Source: Pseudoalteromonas luteoviolacea H33-S
Lineage (GTDB): Bacteria > Pseudomonadota > Gammaproteobacteria > Enterobacterales > Alteromonadaceae
Assembly: GCF_001625695.1 (NCBI RefSeq)
Contig: NZ_AUXY01000070.1
Coordinates: 124,001 to 188,000 of the forward strand
Reading direction: 5' to 3'
Length of the DNA: 64,000 nt
This document shows, piece after piece, positions 19,578 to 28,100 of the stretch (positions within the stretch are counted from its first letter, which is position 1; each line of letters begins with the position of its first letter). Made by a program: the position numbers and the translations under genes. Under the pieces are notes generated by a model. That model was given only the letters and a program-made list of their open reading frames with translations. It did not search any database and was not told where the DNA came from.

Positions 19578-20471
19578 ATGGATCATAAGCAACTGAACTA
19601 CTTTTTAGCTTTGGCAGATACTTTGCACTTCACTCGAGCAAGTGAACGCTGTTATATCAGCCCGCCGACATTGAGTCGTCAAATTAAACAATTAGAAAAT
19701 GAGGTAGGTGCACCGCTTTTTATCAGAGATAACCGAAGTGTATCTTTGACACCACAAGGCAAGGCATTTGTTCAATATGCGCAAGCGACTTTGGCAAGTT
19801 GGCGTCAATTTAAAAGTGAATGCCAAGATGAGTCCCAGCCATTAACAGGCGAGCTGAGTTTATACTGCTCTGTAACAGCATCATATAGCTTCATCTACGA
19901 TCTATTTGCACGCTATCGTAAAGAGTTTCCTCAGGTGGAACTAAATTTGATGACGGGCGATCCCGCTTTTTCTCTTTCCCAGATACAAGGTGATTTGGCG
20001 GATGTGGCTGTGGCTGTCAAACCAGCTTCCCTACCTCAAGGTATTGAGTATCAGTCAATTGGCCGTTCTCGACTGGTATTTATCGCGCCAACAATGGCTT
20101 GCCCATTAACGGAGTTATTGGATAAGCATAATAAAAGTGACTTGCCGTGGGGAGAGTTGCCTTTCATTGTCCCTGAGCAGGGAGTACTTAAGGAGAGAAT
20201 CGATAATTTTTTTAAACGTATGTCGATCCAGCCTCAAGTCTATGCACATATCTCCGGTCATGAAGCCATGGTCGCCATGGCAAGCTTAGGTTTTGGTGTA
20301 GCCTATATTCCAGAGATTGTGTTGTCACAAAGCCCGTTTAAAAATCAAGTTCAGCAATTGAATTTGCAATCTGAAGAAATAGATATTGGCTTGGTAACAA
20401 AGAAAAAACGGCTCCAAGATCCGGTAATAAATAAATTGTTTTCGGTATCGTGTGGAATATTTAATTCGTAA
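19578..20471 (+). CDS. ilvY: LysR-type activator of ilvC, IlvY
   Basis: IlvY is the LysR-family regulator that activates ilvC in response to acetolactate and acetohydroxybutyrate. The 297-aa product has the N-terminal winged helix (HFTRASERCYISPPTLSRQIKQLE) and a substrate-binding-protein-like effector domain from about residue 90. The length equals the E. coli protein. It is divergent from ilvC across 128 nt, which supports the specific name over a generic LysR call. An AAGG ribosome site lies 7 nt before the ATG. Confidence 0.95.
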   Translation: MDHKQLNYFLALADTLHFTRASERCYISPPTLSRQIKQLENEVGAPLFIRDNRSVSLTPQGKAFVQYAQATLASWRQFKSECQDESQPLTGELSLYCSVTASYSFIYDLFARYRKEFPQVELNLMTGDPAFSLSQIQGDLADVAVAVKPASLPQGIEYQSIGRSRLVFIAPTMACPLTELLDKHNKSDLPWGELPFIVPEQGVLKERIDNFFKRMSIQPQVYAHISGHEAMVAMASLGFGVAYIPEIVLSQSPFKNQVQQLNLQSEEIDIGLVTKKKRLQDPVINKLFSVSCGIFNS

Positions 20472-20535
20472 AGCTGATGTTCAGGTAAGAGGAGTAGACT
20501 CGCAAAAAATTAGGTGTATTGAACAGGGGTAGGTA

Positions 20536-21243
20536 GTGCGTACCATACTGATCGCAGAGAGTAAAAGTAACAGTTTGGCTGTGCCACAAGCTGCACTTCA
20601 AGATCAAGGATTTGATGTGCAAACGATGGTTCTAGAAAATTTAGACCATGTAAATCAAAAAAGTCGAAAAGGAATGGTAAGTAGTATTGTGATTGATCAG
20701 AGTATCGCTACCAGTGCAAAATTCGACACCATAAATACTTTAAAAAGTTATTATCAAGTACCTGTTCTGGTGTCTGTTGAAGATAACAATGATGACATTC
20801 AAAGCCTGTTACTTGAACTGGGCGCTGATGATGTTATCGCAACTCATGCTAAACCTCGGTTGTGGCGAGCACGTCTTGACGCCATGTTACGTAAATACCA
20901 GTCTGTTAAACCCCAATATAATTGCAGTAATGGCAAAGAACTGTCGTTTGGTGCATTGACCATAAAAGGGGAGGAAAGAACGGTTATGTTTGAAAATCAA
21001 CGTGTGAGTTTGACAACGCACGAATTTGATCTAATTTGGTTATTGGCGTCTAAAGCCCCCAAGGTGGTTAGCCGCGAAGAAATTTATGAAAAGATCATCG
21101 GGCAAGATTATCAGGCTAACAGTCGCACCATAGATGTGCGCGTATCTTGTTTGCGTAAAAAGCTAGGGGACAACGCCACTAGCCCACAAAAGATAAAAAC
21201 TGTGTGGCGTCAAGGATATCTGTTTGTCAAAGAAGCATGGTAA
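20536..21243 (+). CDS. Orphan OmpR-family regulator with degenerate receiver
   Basis: This 235-aa protein has a receiver-like domain (1-120) and an OmpR/PhoB winged helix (about 135-235, including RTIDVRVSCLRKKLG and KTVWRQGYLF). The receiver is decayed. The acidic pair is reduced to Glu8-Ser9 (ILIAES), a possible phospho-acceptor Asp54 remains, the conserved Thr/Ser region reads LVSVED, and the conserved Lys before Pro is replaced (VIATHAKP). It may act without normal phosphorylation. No histidine kinase is adjacent. The start is GTG 20536. It lies 64 nt after ilvY on the same strand but shows no clear link to it. Confidence 0.85.
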   Translation: MRTILIAESKSNSLAVPQAALQDQGFDVQTMVLENLDHVNQKSRKGMVSSIVIDQSIATSAKFDTINTLKSYYQVPVLVSVEDNNDDIQSLLLELGADDVIATHAKPRLWRARLDAMLRKYQSVKPQYNCSNGKELSFGALTIKGEERTVMFENQRVSLTTHEFDLIWLLASKAPKVVSREEIYEKIIGQDYQANSRTIDVRVSCLRKKLGDNATSPQKIKTVWRQGYLFVKEAW

Positions 21244-21247
21244 AAAA

Positions 21248-21276
21248 TTTATAGTTCGAATTTTTCGAACTATAAA
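21248..21276. terminator. Strong palindromic hairpin after the orphan regulator
   Basis: A perfect 13-bp stem TTTATAGTTCGAA / TTCGAACTATAAA (21248-21260 and 21264-21276) with a 3-nt loop begins 4 nt after the regulator stop. No U-tract follows on the plus strand; one follows on the minus strand. It could end transcription, or serve as a palindromic operator. Confidence 0.55.
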
Positions 21277-21386
21277 TCAACCAAACCCTGTGAAAATTAT
21301 ATAACAAAATATTCTATAATTTGTATTTAAAATATTAAAGTTCTTCCAAAACAGGTTGTTACAAAATATTTCAGTTTTAATGCTAG

Positions 21387-21401
21387 TGACTCTCATTATC
21401 T
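21387..21401. promoter_or_regulatory. Putative Fur box of the iron locus
   Basis: The minus-strand reading AGATAATGAGAGTCA matches 10 of the 14 specified positions of the 7-1-7 Fur consensus TGATAATnATTATCA, with the left half nearly perfect. It lies just before a TTGACA hexamer (21417-21422) and about 140 nt upstream of the lipoprotein start. Its position at the head of a lipoprotein/imelysin/TonB-receptor cluster is what makes Fur control plausible. Confidence 0.5.
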
Positions 21402-21542
21402 CTTCTATAGTTAGTCTTGACACTGCCTACTAATCAATATGTTCTTAACAACGCAAACAATATTGATTCCTATTTAGGTGGGTGTATACTTTTGCCCGTT
21501 AAGAAAATGCAAATACAAATAATTTTCATAGGAAGACGTCTA

Positions 21543-23351
21543 ATGGCATTAAGAAAGTCTCTGCTTGCAACTGCAATTTTAGCAGCAACAGTTGGTTTAA
21601 CAGGTTGTGGTGGCTCTAGTAGCGATAACAACACAGTAACTACTCCAGATACACCTACAACTCCAACTACCCCAACTACTCCTTCAAATAAAGCACCAAC
21701 GATTACTGCTGAAAACGCATCAATTGTTGAAGATACATTAGGTGCTGAAGTTACGGGCGTTGTATTTGAAGATGATAGCGATGAAGCGAGTGCTTTAACT
21801 TATACTGTTAGCGATGGTCGTTTTGAAATTGTTGAAGGTAAGCTGAAATTAAAAGCGGCTAATACACTAAACTTTGAACAAGAAGCTGAACAAAAAGTGA
21901 CGCTAACTGTGTCAGCAACAGATTCTGCTGATGAGAAAGTTGAGCAAGAAATCACAGTATCTATCTCAGATATCGAAGCTGTTGCAGGTGTGAACGTATA
22001 TGAGTTTAAAAATACTGCGGGTGACTCTTCTGTTGCGTACTCAGGTCAGGTTTCTCGTCAAGCAACCATTTTAGAAGTTAAAAAGCTACTAGGTACGCTT
22101 AAAACGGGTACTGACGGGATCAGTGATGCACAAGAATTAAGAGATATTGTAACGAAAGTTCGCGTTCTACTTAACCCTCAAGAAACTGACGTTGCATTTT
22201 TAGACGATGAATTAACTTTCCTACCTGATACGGCTGAGCAAACGAACCTAGGTAAAATTTCATCTGTGAAGAAAGTGTTAGGCGAAAAAGGCAAGATCGC
22301 TGGACGTGACACAACTTACATGAATAAAAAGTGGGAAGAATCTGGCTCACTAGTAGGCTGGACTGATTTTGGGAAACAAGTGTCAACACCTGAAGGCCTA
22401 GTGCTTCATTATTTAGATTTAATCGATGCACAAATTGAAAGCTTTGCAAATGGTGAGCAACTATCAGCAACACACAATGGCAAAACAATCAATTTAAGCT
22501 CATTGTATATCACGCCAGAAGGTTTAGACCTTGTGCAACTAATTCAAAAGCACTTAAATGGTGCTGTTGCGCTTTCTCAAGGTGCAGATGACTATCTTGA
22601 TGAGCTATTAATTGGTGAAAAGTCTGCAGACAATACAAAACTTGCTGAGGGTAAGACTTACACTGAGCTTGAGCACAAGTTTGATGAAGGTTATGGTTAT
22701 TTCGGTGCTGCAACTCACTATTTAGAGTACAGTGATGTGCAGATTTCAGATTCTGCTTCTCACGACACAAATGAGAATGGTACTATTGATCTTCTGACTG
22801 AGTACAACTTCGGTAACTCTACAAATGCATCTAAGCGTGATAAAGGCTCTGCGGGCAACGCTAACCCAACTGATTTCTCTGGTGCTGCACAGCTTGCATT
22901 TATCCAAGGTCGTAAGTTAATTACCGACAACTTTGAAAAGAATGTTGCAGATTGGTCTCCTGAAGACCAAGAGAAGATTGAAATGTATCGTGACCTAGCG
23001 CTTCTTAACTGGGAAAAATCAATTGCTGCAACTGTAATTCATTACATCAACTACACGATTGCAAAAGAAGGTGGCAACCTGACACTGATTGCATCTGGTG
23101 ATTTTGATGCCGGTAATTTCGAAAAGCTTGCAAAATATTGGGGTGAGATGAAAGGTTTCGCATTGAACTTCCAATTCAATCCACATTCACCAGTAACGGC
23201 AACACAATTTGCTGAAATTCATACGTTAATGGGTGATGCGCCTAAGCTTGCAGAAGCTGACGTACCTGGTTACATCGAAGACCTAGAAAAAGCACGTGCT
23301 ATTATCGCTGAAGCTTATGGTTTTGATGCACAAAATGTTGCTGAGTGGTAA
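21543..23351 (+). CDS. DUF4856-type lipoprotein with cadherin-like domain
   Basis: This 602-aa lipoprotein starts at ATG 21543, 8 nt after AGGAAGA; the longer frame from TTG 21417 adds a non-signal extension. The signal peptide ends GLTGC. A Pro/Thr linker of PTT repeats follows, then one cadherin-like domain at about residues 45-145, and then a C-terminal helical domain of about 430 residues that I match to DUF4856. Proteins of this type occur beside imelysin-like proteins and TonB receptors and are thought to help iron uptake; their mechanism is unknown. A probable Fur box precedes it. A hairpin separates it from the imelysin gene. Confidence 0.8.
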   Translation: MALRKSLLATAILAATVGLTGCGGSSSDNNTVTTPDTPTTPTTPTTPSNKAPTITAENASIVEDTLGAEVTGVVFEDDSDEASALTYTVSDGRFEIVEGKLKLKAANTLNFEQEAEQKVTLTVSATDSADEKVEQEITVSISDIEAVAGVNVYEFKNTAGDSSVAYSGQVSRQATILEVKKLLGTLKTGTDGISDAQELRDIVTKVRVLLNPQETDVAFLDDELTFLPDTAEQTNLGKISSVKKVLGEKGKIAGRDTTYMNKKWEESGSLVGWTDFGKQVSTPEGLVLHYLDLIDAQIESFANGEQLSATHNGKTINLSSLYITPEGLDLVQLIQKHLNGAVALSQGADDYLDELLIGEKSADNTKLAEGKTYTELEHKFDEGYGYFGAATHYLEYSDVQISDSASHDTNENGTIDLLTEYNFGNSTNASKRDKGSAGNANPTDFSGAAQLAFIQGRKLITDNFEKNVADWSPEDQEKIEMYRDLALLNWEKSIAATVIHYINYTIAKEGGNLTLIASGDFDAGNFEKLAKYWGEMKGFALNFQFNPHSPVTATQFAEIHTLMGDAPKLAEADVPGYIEDLEKARAIIAEAYGFDAQNVAEW

Positions 23352-23373
23352 TCATTTAGTTCAATAATAATAG

Positions 23374-23404
23374 AAAGGTTAGTTGCGTACGTAGCTAACC
23401 TTTT
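23374..23404 (+). terminator. Intercistronic terminator-like hairpin in the iron locus
   Basis: A 9-bp stem AAAGGTTAG / CTAACCTTT (23374-23382 and 23395-23403) with a 12-nt loop leads into TTTTGTTG. It lies between the DUF4856-type gene and the imelysin gene, which reads the same way. Partial termination here would make the lipoprotein more abundant than the downstream proteins. Confidence 0.65.
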
Positions 23405-23438
23405 GTTGTATTTATAGGTATCAATTAAGAGAGACATA

Positions 23439-24755
23439 ATGAGAGTCTTATCCCCTTTAAGTGCGGTGGCTATTGCTGTTACATTGCTTTTAAGTGGCTG
23501 TGGTGAGAGTAGTTCGAGCACTGCTGGTTCGGAATTTGCTGGCGCTAATGGCTCAAATGGGCCTACGACGCCAACGACACCAACGACACCAACGACGCCG
23601 ACGTCACCAACAACACCTACACAACCAACCACTTTCGATGAAGCTGCGTTAGTGTCTAATTTGGTTAATAATGTCCTCACACCTGCTCTGATTCAATTTG
23701 ATGAATTTGCAAAAGCACAGAAAACGCAAATAGGTGAATACTGTGTGGCAGAAAAAGCGCAAACTGCAGAATCGGCTGATTTACATGAAAAAGCGAAGGA
23801 TAGCTGGCGTGCAACGATGGCAAGTTGGCAATATGTTGAGATGATGCAAGTTGGTCCTATTATAACCAATAGCAAAGAGTTGAAAGGCAATATCTATTCA
23901 TGGCCAGCTGGCGGTGCACTGTGTAGCATCGATTTGGACATCGTTTACCATGATGATGGTGTTATTAATGGTAACGCTAATAACCCTTACAACATTAAGA
24001 ACCGTACAACTGATCGCAAGGGGCTCATTGCTATTGAGCATGCGCTCTTTAATACCAATTACGATCACAATTGTACGACTGTCAACGCAGCACTTGCGCC
24101 GTGGAATGGAAAAACCATCAATGAGAGAAAAGTTGCGCGTTGTGAGTTTGCAAACACGGTTGCGGGCGACATTGTTGATAACAGTGCCGAAATCTTATCT
24201 CGTTGGCAAGGCGATAATGGCTTTGCAAGTCAGTTGATTAATGCTGGTAGCTCGGGTTCGCAATTTGATTCCGCTCATACCGCATTGAATGAAATTTCAA
24301 AAGCCTTGTTTTACATGACTAAAGAGCTGAAAGATCAAAAACTGGGTGAACCTTTAGGTTTGTTTACGAATAGTTGTGGTTCTAATATTTGTCCACAAGA
24401 TGTTGAGTCTGACATCTCTGAGCATTCAAAAGAAAACTTACTTGCTAATATCCGCGCATTTAGACAGATTTTTACCGGTGATGGCAGTAACGCTGATAAC
24501 ACTTTGGGCTTCGATGATTTCCTAGATGCTGAGCAAGGCTCTGATGTCAAACAGCGTATGTTGACAGGGTTAGATGAAGCAGAAGCGGCTTTATTGGCTA
24601 TTGATGGGTCTTTGCAAGATGCTGTTGAAAACAATACGGCCTCTGTAACAAACGTACATGATAAGGTCAAAGATGTGACTGATGAACTCAAAAATGACTT
24701 CATCAACAAGTTAGCTTTAGAACTTCCTCAAACATCGGCAGGTGATAATGACTAA
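23439..24755 (+). CDS. Imelysin-like lipoprotein (IrpA/M75 family)
   Basis: This 438-aa lipoprotein has a signal ending LLLSGC (Cys21) and a Pro/Thr linker of repeated PTT units (residues 42-65). An imelysin-like all-helical domain then runs from about residue 66. Imelysin-like proteins (IrpA, ICMP) are iron-regulated and needed for iron uptake; the family also includes M75 peptidases. The family GxHxxE motif reads GLIAIEH here (195-201), so the His is replaced by Ile and peptidase activity is doubtful. Several cysteines (102, 162, 211) suggest disulfides. The stop overlaps the TonB-receptor start by 8 nt, linking the two. Confidence 0.88.
   Translation: MRVLSPLSAVAIAVTLLLSGCGESSSSTAGSEFAGANGSNGPTTPTTPTTPTTPTSPTTPTQPTTFDEAALVSNLVNNVLTPALIQFDEFAKAQKTQIGEYCVAEKAQTAESADLHEKAKDSWRATMASWQYVEMMQVGPIITNSKELKGNIYSWPAGGALCSIDLDIVYHDDGVINGNANNPYNIKNRTTDRKGLIAIEHALFNTNYDHNCTTVNAALAPWNGKTINERKVARCEFANTVAGDIVDNSAEILSRWQGDNGFASQLINAGSSGSQFDSAHTALNEISKALFYMTKELKDQKLGEPLGLFTNSCGSNICPQDVESDISEHSKENLLANIRAFRQIFTGDGSNADNTLGFDDFLDAEQGSDVKQRMLTGLDEAEAALLAIDGSLQDAVENNTASVTNVHDKVKDVTDELKNDFINKLALELPQTSAGDND
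23562..23636. repeat. Short tandem repeat in the imelysin linker
   Basis: About eight copies of an imperfect 9-nt unit, typified by CCAACGACA, encode Pro-Thr-Thr repeats between the lipid anchor and the imelysin domain. The unit length is a multiple of three, so copy-number change would lengthen or shorten the tether without a frameshift. A shorter PTT run occurs in the upstream lipoprotein near 21646-21690. Confidence 0.8.
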
Positions 24756-26967
24756 GTACACGCGTATGAATAAATCATTGCTTGCAGTGGCGGTTGCTGT
24801 TGCATTACCCAGTGCTTTCGCTGATGAAGCCGCGAAAGACGATATCGAACATATCCAAATTATTAGCCATTATGACAAGCTAAGAACAGAGGCTGGCTCT
24901 GCGACATTACTTACAGAAGAGCAATTAGGTGAGTACGAGTACGATGATATACATCGTGTACTTTCGTCTGTACCTGGTGTGAATATTCGTGAAGAAGATG
25001 GGTATGGCCTTCGTCCCAATATTGGTTTTCGTGGTGTGACGCCAGAGCGTAGTAAAAAAATTACGATTATGGAAGATGGCGTTTTAATTGGCCCTGCACC
25101 TTACTCTGCGCCAGCTGCTTATTATTTCCCACAAACAACGCGCATGACAGCGGTTGAGGTCTTCAAAGGCCCGGCTGCAATCAAGCATGGTCCGCAAACC
25201 ATTGCAGGTGCACTTAATCTCGTGACGCGCTCAGTGCCTGAATTTACTGAAGGTGCAATTGATATTGCAGCAGGCGGTGATGGCTATACTAAAGCACACG
25301 GTTATTTTGGCTCAGTAGTAAACAATGTTGGCTTTTTATTTGAAGCTGTAAACGTGCAGGCTGATGGCTTTAAAGAGCTTGACGGTGGCGGTGATACAGG
25401 CTTTGATAAAAACGATTTCTTAGCTAAGTTTAACTACAGATTACAGCAAGGCGATTTTGAACATAATTTCGGTCTGAAATTAAGTTATGCAGACGAAATC
25501 TCTGATGAGACCTATCTGGGGTTAACAGAAGCTGATTTTGCAGAAAACCCTTACCGCCGTTACGCTGCAACAGCGCCTGCTAAAATGGATACTGAGCATC
25601 AACAAGTGATGTTTACGCATAGCATGAGCAGTGATAACCTCAGCTTAACAACACGCTTATATCGTAATGATTACGAACGCGCATGGCTGAAGTTGAATAG
25701 CATTGAAGGTAAATCACCTCAGGAAATTTTGTTAAACCCAGAAGCAGAAGACAACCTCCGTTTGTTTGAGATCCTAAAGGGTGAACAAGATTCAGTTGTA
25801 CCTGGTGCAGCAAACTTTTTAACCATGGGCACAAACGATAGAGAATACTACTCTCAAGGCCTGCAAATTGATGGTGACTTTACATTCAGACTGCTTGACT
25901 TTGATCATGAGCTATCGTTCGGTGTGAGACTCCACGAAGATGAAATTGAGCGTAAGCACTTTGAAGAAAGCTATGAGATGAAATCTGGCGTTTCAACCTT
26001 AGTTGAAAACAGTAAGCGCTTTACAACACTTAACACTGAACATACAGAAGCCTTGTCTGTGTATGTTGAAGACAAAGTGAAGTTTGATGCTTTAACTTTA
26101 GGTGTGGGTGTGCGTGGTGAACTTATGGATATGCACTACCAAAATAATAACAATGCAAATGACTGGCTTGATAAAACAACTCGGATCTGGCTGCCAGGTT
26201 TGAGTGGTTTCTATCAACTGAGTGAAGATGCTGGTTTATTGTTTGGTATTCACCGTGGTTTTTCACCTGCATCGCCAGCGCAATCGTCAGAAATTGAAAT
26301 TGAAAAAAGCACAAACTATGAATTTGGTGGCCGTTTTAATGATGGCGTAACTGAGTTTGAAGTGGTGAGCTTTTTCAATGACTATAGCAATTTGAAAGAA
26401 AGCTGTGGTCAGTCTAACTGTGGTGATAGCACGCAACAAGATGCTGAGTTTAATGGTGGCGCTGCTCACGTGTACGGTCTCGAAGCACAGTTTTCTCAGC
26501 GCTACCCTCTAAACTTACAATTGGATATACCTTACAGCTTGGTGTACACCTATACCAAAGGTGAATTTAAAAATGATCGCCGAACATCCTTTGCCCAATG
26601 GGGTGAAGTAAGAAATGGTGATCCATTGCCATATTTACCTGAGCATCAGGTGAGCTTTAATATTGGCTTGAGCGCAGAGAAATGGCGTACCTCTTTGGCG
26701 GTTAAGTACATAGGCTCTATGCCAGAAGCTGCGGGTCGAAGTTGGACTGAGGGGACACAAGAGTTTACGCTTTATCTAGAAGGTCAAGAAGTACCGTCTT
26801 CGACAACCGTTGACTTATCAGCAAGCTACGACTTTGATAGCTATGGTCAAGTATACTTGAAAGTAGACAACCTACTTGATGAAGATAAAATTGTGAGCCG
26901 CAGACCATATGGTGCGCGCCCAGGTAAGCCTAGACAGCTTACAGTAGGGTACAAATATCAGTTTTAA
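24748..26967 (+). CDS. FecA-like TonB-dependent outer membrane receptor
   Basis: This 739-aa receptor should import an iron complex, or another large ligand, across the outer membrane using TonB. The signal peptide ends near SAFA. The plug domain spans about residues 30-160, with GYGLRPNIGFRG and IMEDGVLIGPAPYSAP typical of the Fe(III)-dicitrate (FecA) group. The 22-stranded barrel ends in GYKYQF with terminal Phe. The ATG at 24748 overlaps the imelysin stop; GTG 24742 was rejected because ATG has better placement. No FecA N-terminal signalling domain is present, so it does not signal to a FecR/FecI pair. The ligand is uncertain. Confidence 0.88.
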   Translation: MTKYTRMNKSLLAVAVAVALPSAFADEAAKDDIEHIQIISHYDKLRTEAGSATLLTEEQLGEYEYDDIHRVLSSVPGVNIREEDGYGLRPNIGFRGVTPERSKKITIMEDGVLIGPAPYSAPAAYYFPQTTRMTAVEVFKGPAAIKHGPQTIAGALNLVTRSVPEFTEGAIDIAAGGDGYTKAHGYFGSVVNNVGFLFEAVNVQADGFKELDGGGDTGFDKNDFLAKFNYRLQQGDFEHNFGLKLSYADEISDETYLGLTEADFAENPYRRYAATAPAKMDTEHQQVMFTHSMSSDNLSLTTRLYRNDYERAWLKLNSIEGKSPQEILLNPEAEDNLRLFEILKGEQDSVVPGAANFLTMGTNDREYYSQGLQIDGDFTFRLLDFDHELSFGVRLHEDEIERKHFEESYEMKSGVSTLVENSKRFTTLNTEHTEALSVYVEDKVKFDALTLGVGVRGELMDMHYQNNNNANDWLDKTTRIWLPGLSGFYQLSEDAGLLFGIHRGFSPASPAQSSEIEIEKSTNYEFGGRFNDGVTEFEVVSFFNDYSNLKESCGQSNCGDSTQQDAEFNGGAAHVYGLEAQFSQRYPLNLQLDIPYSLVYTYTKGEFKNDRRTSFAQWGEVRNGDPLPYLPEHQVSFNIGLSAEKWRTSLAVKYIGSMPEAAGRSWTEGTQEFTLYLEGQEVPSSTTVDLSASYDFDSYGQVYLKVDNLLDEDKIVSRRPYGARPGKPRQLTVGYKYQF

Positions 26968-26999
26968 TTGATATTGCTGTAAACAGTTTTCATACTATT

Positions 27000-27024
27000 A
27001 AGGCCGCATTATGTGGCCTTTTTT
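27000..27024 (+). terminator. Rho-independent terminator after the FecA-like receptor
   Basis: The stem AAGGCCGCA / TGTGGCCTT (27000-27008 and 27012-27020, one G-T pair) has a 3-nt loop and continues into T-rich sequence. It ends the lipoprotein-imelysin-receptor unit and separates it from the desaturase gene 27 nt downstream. Confidence 0.88.
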
Positions 27025-27050
27025 GAATAAAATTGGAGTGAGTAAATTTA

Positions 27051-28025
27051 ATGATAGAGACGATTTGGCAAAGTATATCTACCTTGCCAGAATATTTAGT
27101 TGATGCTAATAAGCGTATTTTTTGGTTGTACTTAGCATCGGCTGTAGTGATGGCGTCTTTCGTTTACTATGCAACTAACCAGTCACGCTCTGTTAAAGGG
27201 TTTTGGCACTTTTTGTTCCCTCGGTCTGTGTGGCTGCACGATAGTGCTAAGCAAGATTATGGACTGTTTGTTATTAATCGCATCATTAAGGCGCTGACCT
27301 TCACGCCTATCGTATTAACTATGGTGCCAGTAGCCATTGGTATTTCAGATGCGCTTGAGGCATTATTTGGCCCGTCCCTCCATTTGCAGTGGCCTCCGTT
27401 TATTGTGGTTGGTGTGTTTACATTGATGCTATTTCTTATTGATGATTTGACGCGCTATTTACTTCATTTGGCATTACATAAAATCCCTTGCTTGTGGGAA
27501 ATTCACAAAGTGCACCATTCGGCTAAGGTGCTTACCCCATTTACTATTTATCGTTCTCATCCGATAGAGAGTTACTTTTATGCCTGTCGCATGGCACTTA
27601 CGCAGGGGATTGTGGTGGGGCTTGGCTATTTCTTTTTTGGCTCAGCGCTGAGCATGTTTGATATTCTAGGTGCAAATGTGTTTGTTTTTGTGTTTAACAT
27701 TTGTGGCTCGAATCTGCGTCACTCTCATATTTGGTTTAGTTGGGGTGATAAACTGGAAGGTTGGGTGATAAGTCCTGCACAGCATCAAATTCATCACAGT
27801 GATAACCCTAAGCATTTTGATACCAATATCGGCTCTGCATTGGCTATATGGGACCGGATGGCGGGCAGCTTGATACGCGCTTCAGAGGCGAAAGGTATCT
27901 CTATTGGTGTTGGTAAATATGACGCAGGTCATGATTCTTTGTGGGCAATTTACTATAAACCTGTGATTGGTGCAGCTAAAGCGCTGATACCAAATGTACT
28001 TATTAGGAAAAAACAAGATAATTAG
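27051..28025 (+). CDS. Sterol desaturase / fatty acid hydroxylase family membrane protein
   Basis: This 324-aa membrane protein has about five hydrophobic helices and the three His boxes of the di-iron sterol desaturase/fatty acid hydroxylase superfamily: HLALH (HxxxH), HKVHH and HQIHH (both HxxHH), plus an added RHSH. It should use a di-iron centre and oxygen to hydroxylate or desaturate a lipid. Which lipid is not known; bacterial members act on carotenoids, fatty acids or ornithine lipids. It follows the iron-uptake genes on the same strand but after a terminator. Placement there could be chance, or could couple an iron-rich enzyme to iron supply. Confidence 0.85.
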   Translation: MIETIWQSISTLPEYLVDANKRIFWLYLASAVVMASFVYYATNQSRSVKGFWHFLFPRSVWLHDSAKQDYGLFVINRIIKALTFTPIVLTMVPVAIGISDALEALFGPSLHLQWPPFIVVGVFTLMLFLIDDLTRYLLHLALHKIPCLWEIHKVHHSAKVLTPFTIYRSHPIESYFYACRMALTQGIVVGLGYFFFGSALSMFDILGANVFVFVFNICGSNLRHSHIWFSWGDKLEGWVISPAQHQIHHSDNPKHFDTNIGSALAIWDRMAGSLIRASEAKGISIGVGKYDAGHDSLWAIYYKPVIGAAKALIPNVLIRKKQDN

Positions 28026-28038
28026 TAGGAAAGAAGGT

Positions 28039-28064
28039 AGGCTGGCGACGGGCATGGCCAGCCT
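28039..28064. terminator. Hairpin after the desaturase gene
   Basis: The stem AGGCTGGC / GCCAGCCT (28039-28046 and 28057-28064) has a 10-nt loop and lies between convergent genes. Only ATTT follows, so termination may be weak. It shares the GCTGGC/GCCAGC core with four other gene-end hairpins in the window. Confidence 0.55.
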
Positions 28065-28100
28065 ATTTGAGGAGAGAGTAGGCTCTCCAAAAATCGGTTT

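Noticed and set aside
23315-23680. Minus-strand 121-aa frame rich in Gly-Val repeats
   Set aside because: It is the antisense of the PTT repeat in the imelysin lipoprotein; the low complexity comes from the repeat, and there is no ribosome site.
24335-24709. Minus-strand 124-aa frame inside the imelysin gene
   Set aside because: Antisense shadow with no ribosome site and no recognisable domain.
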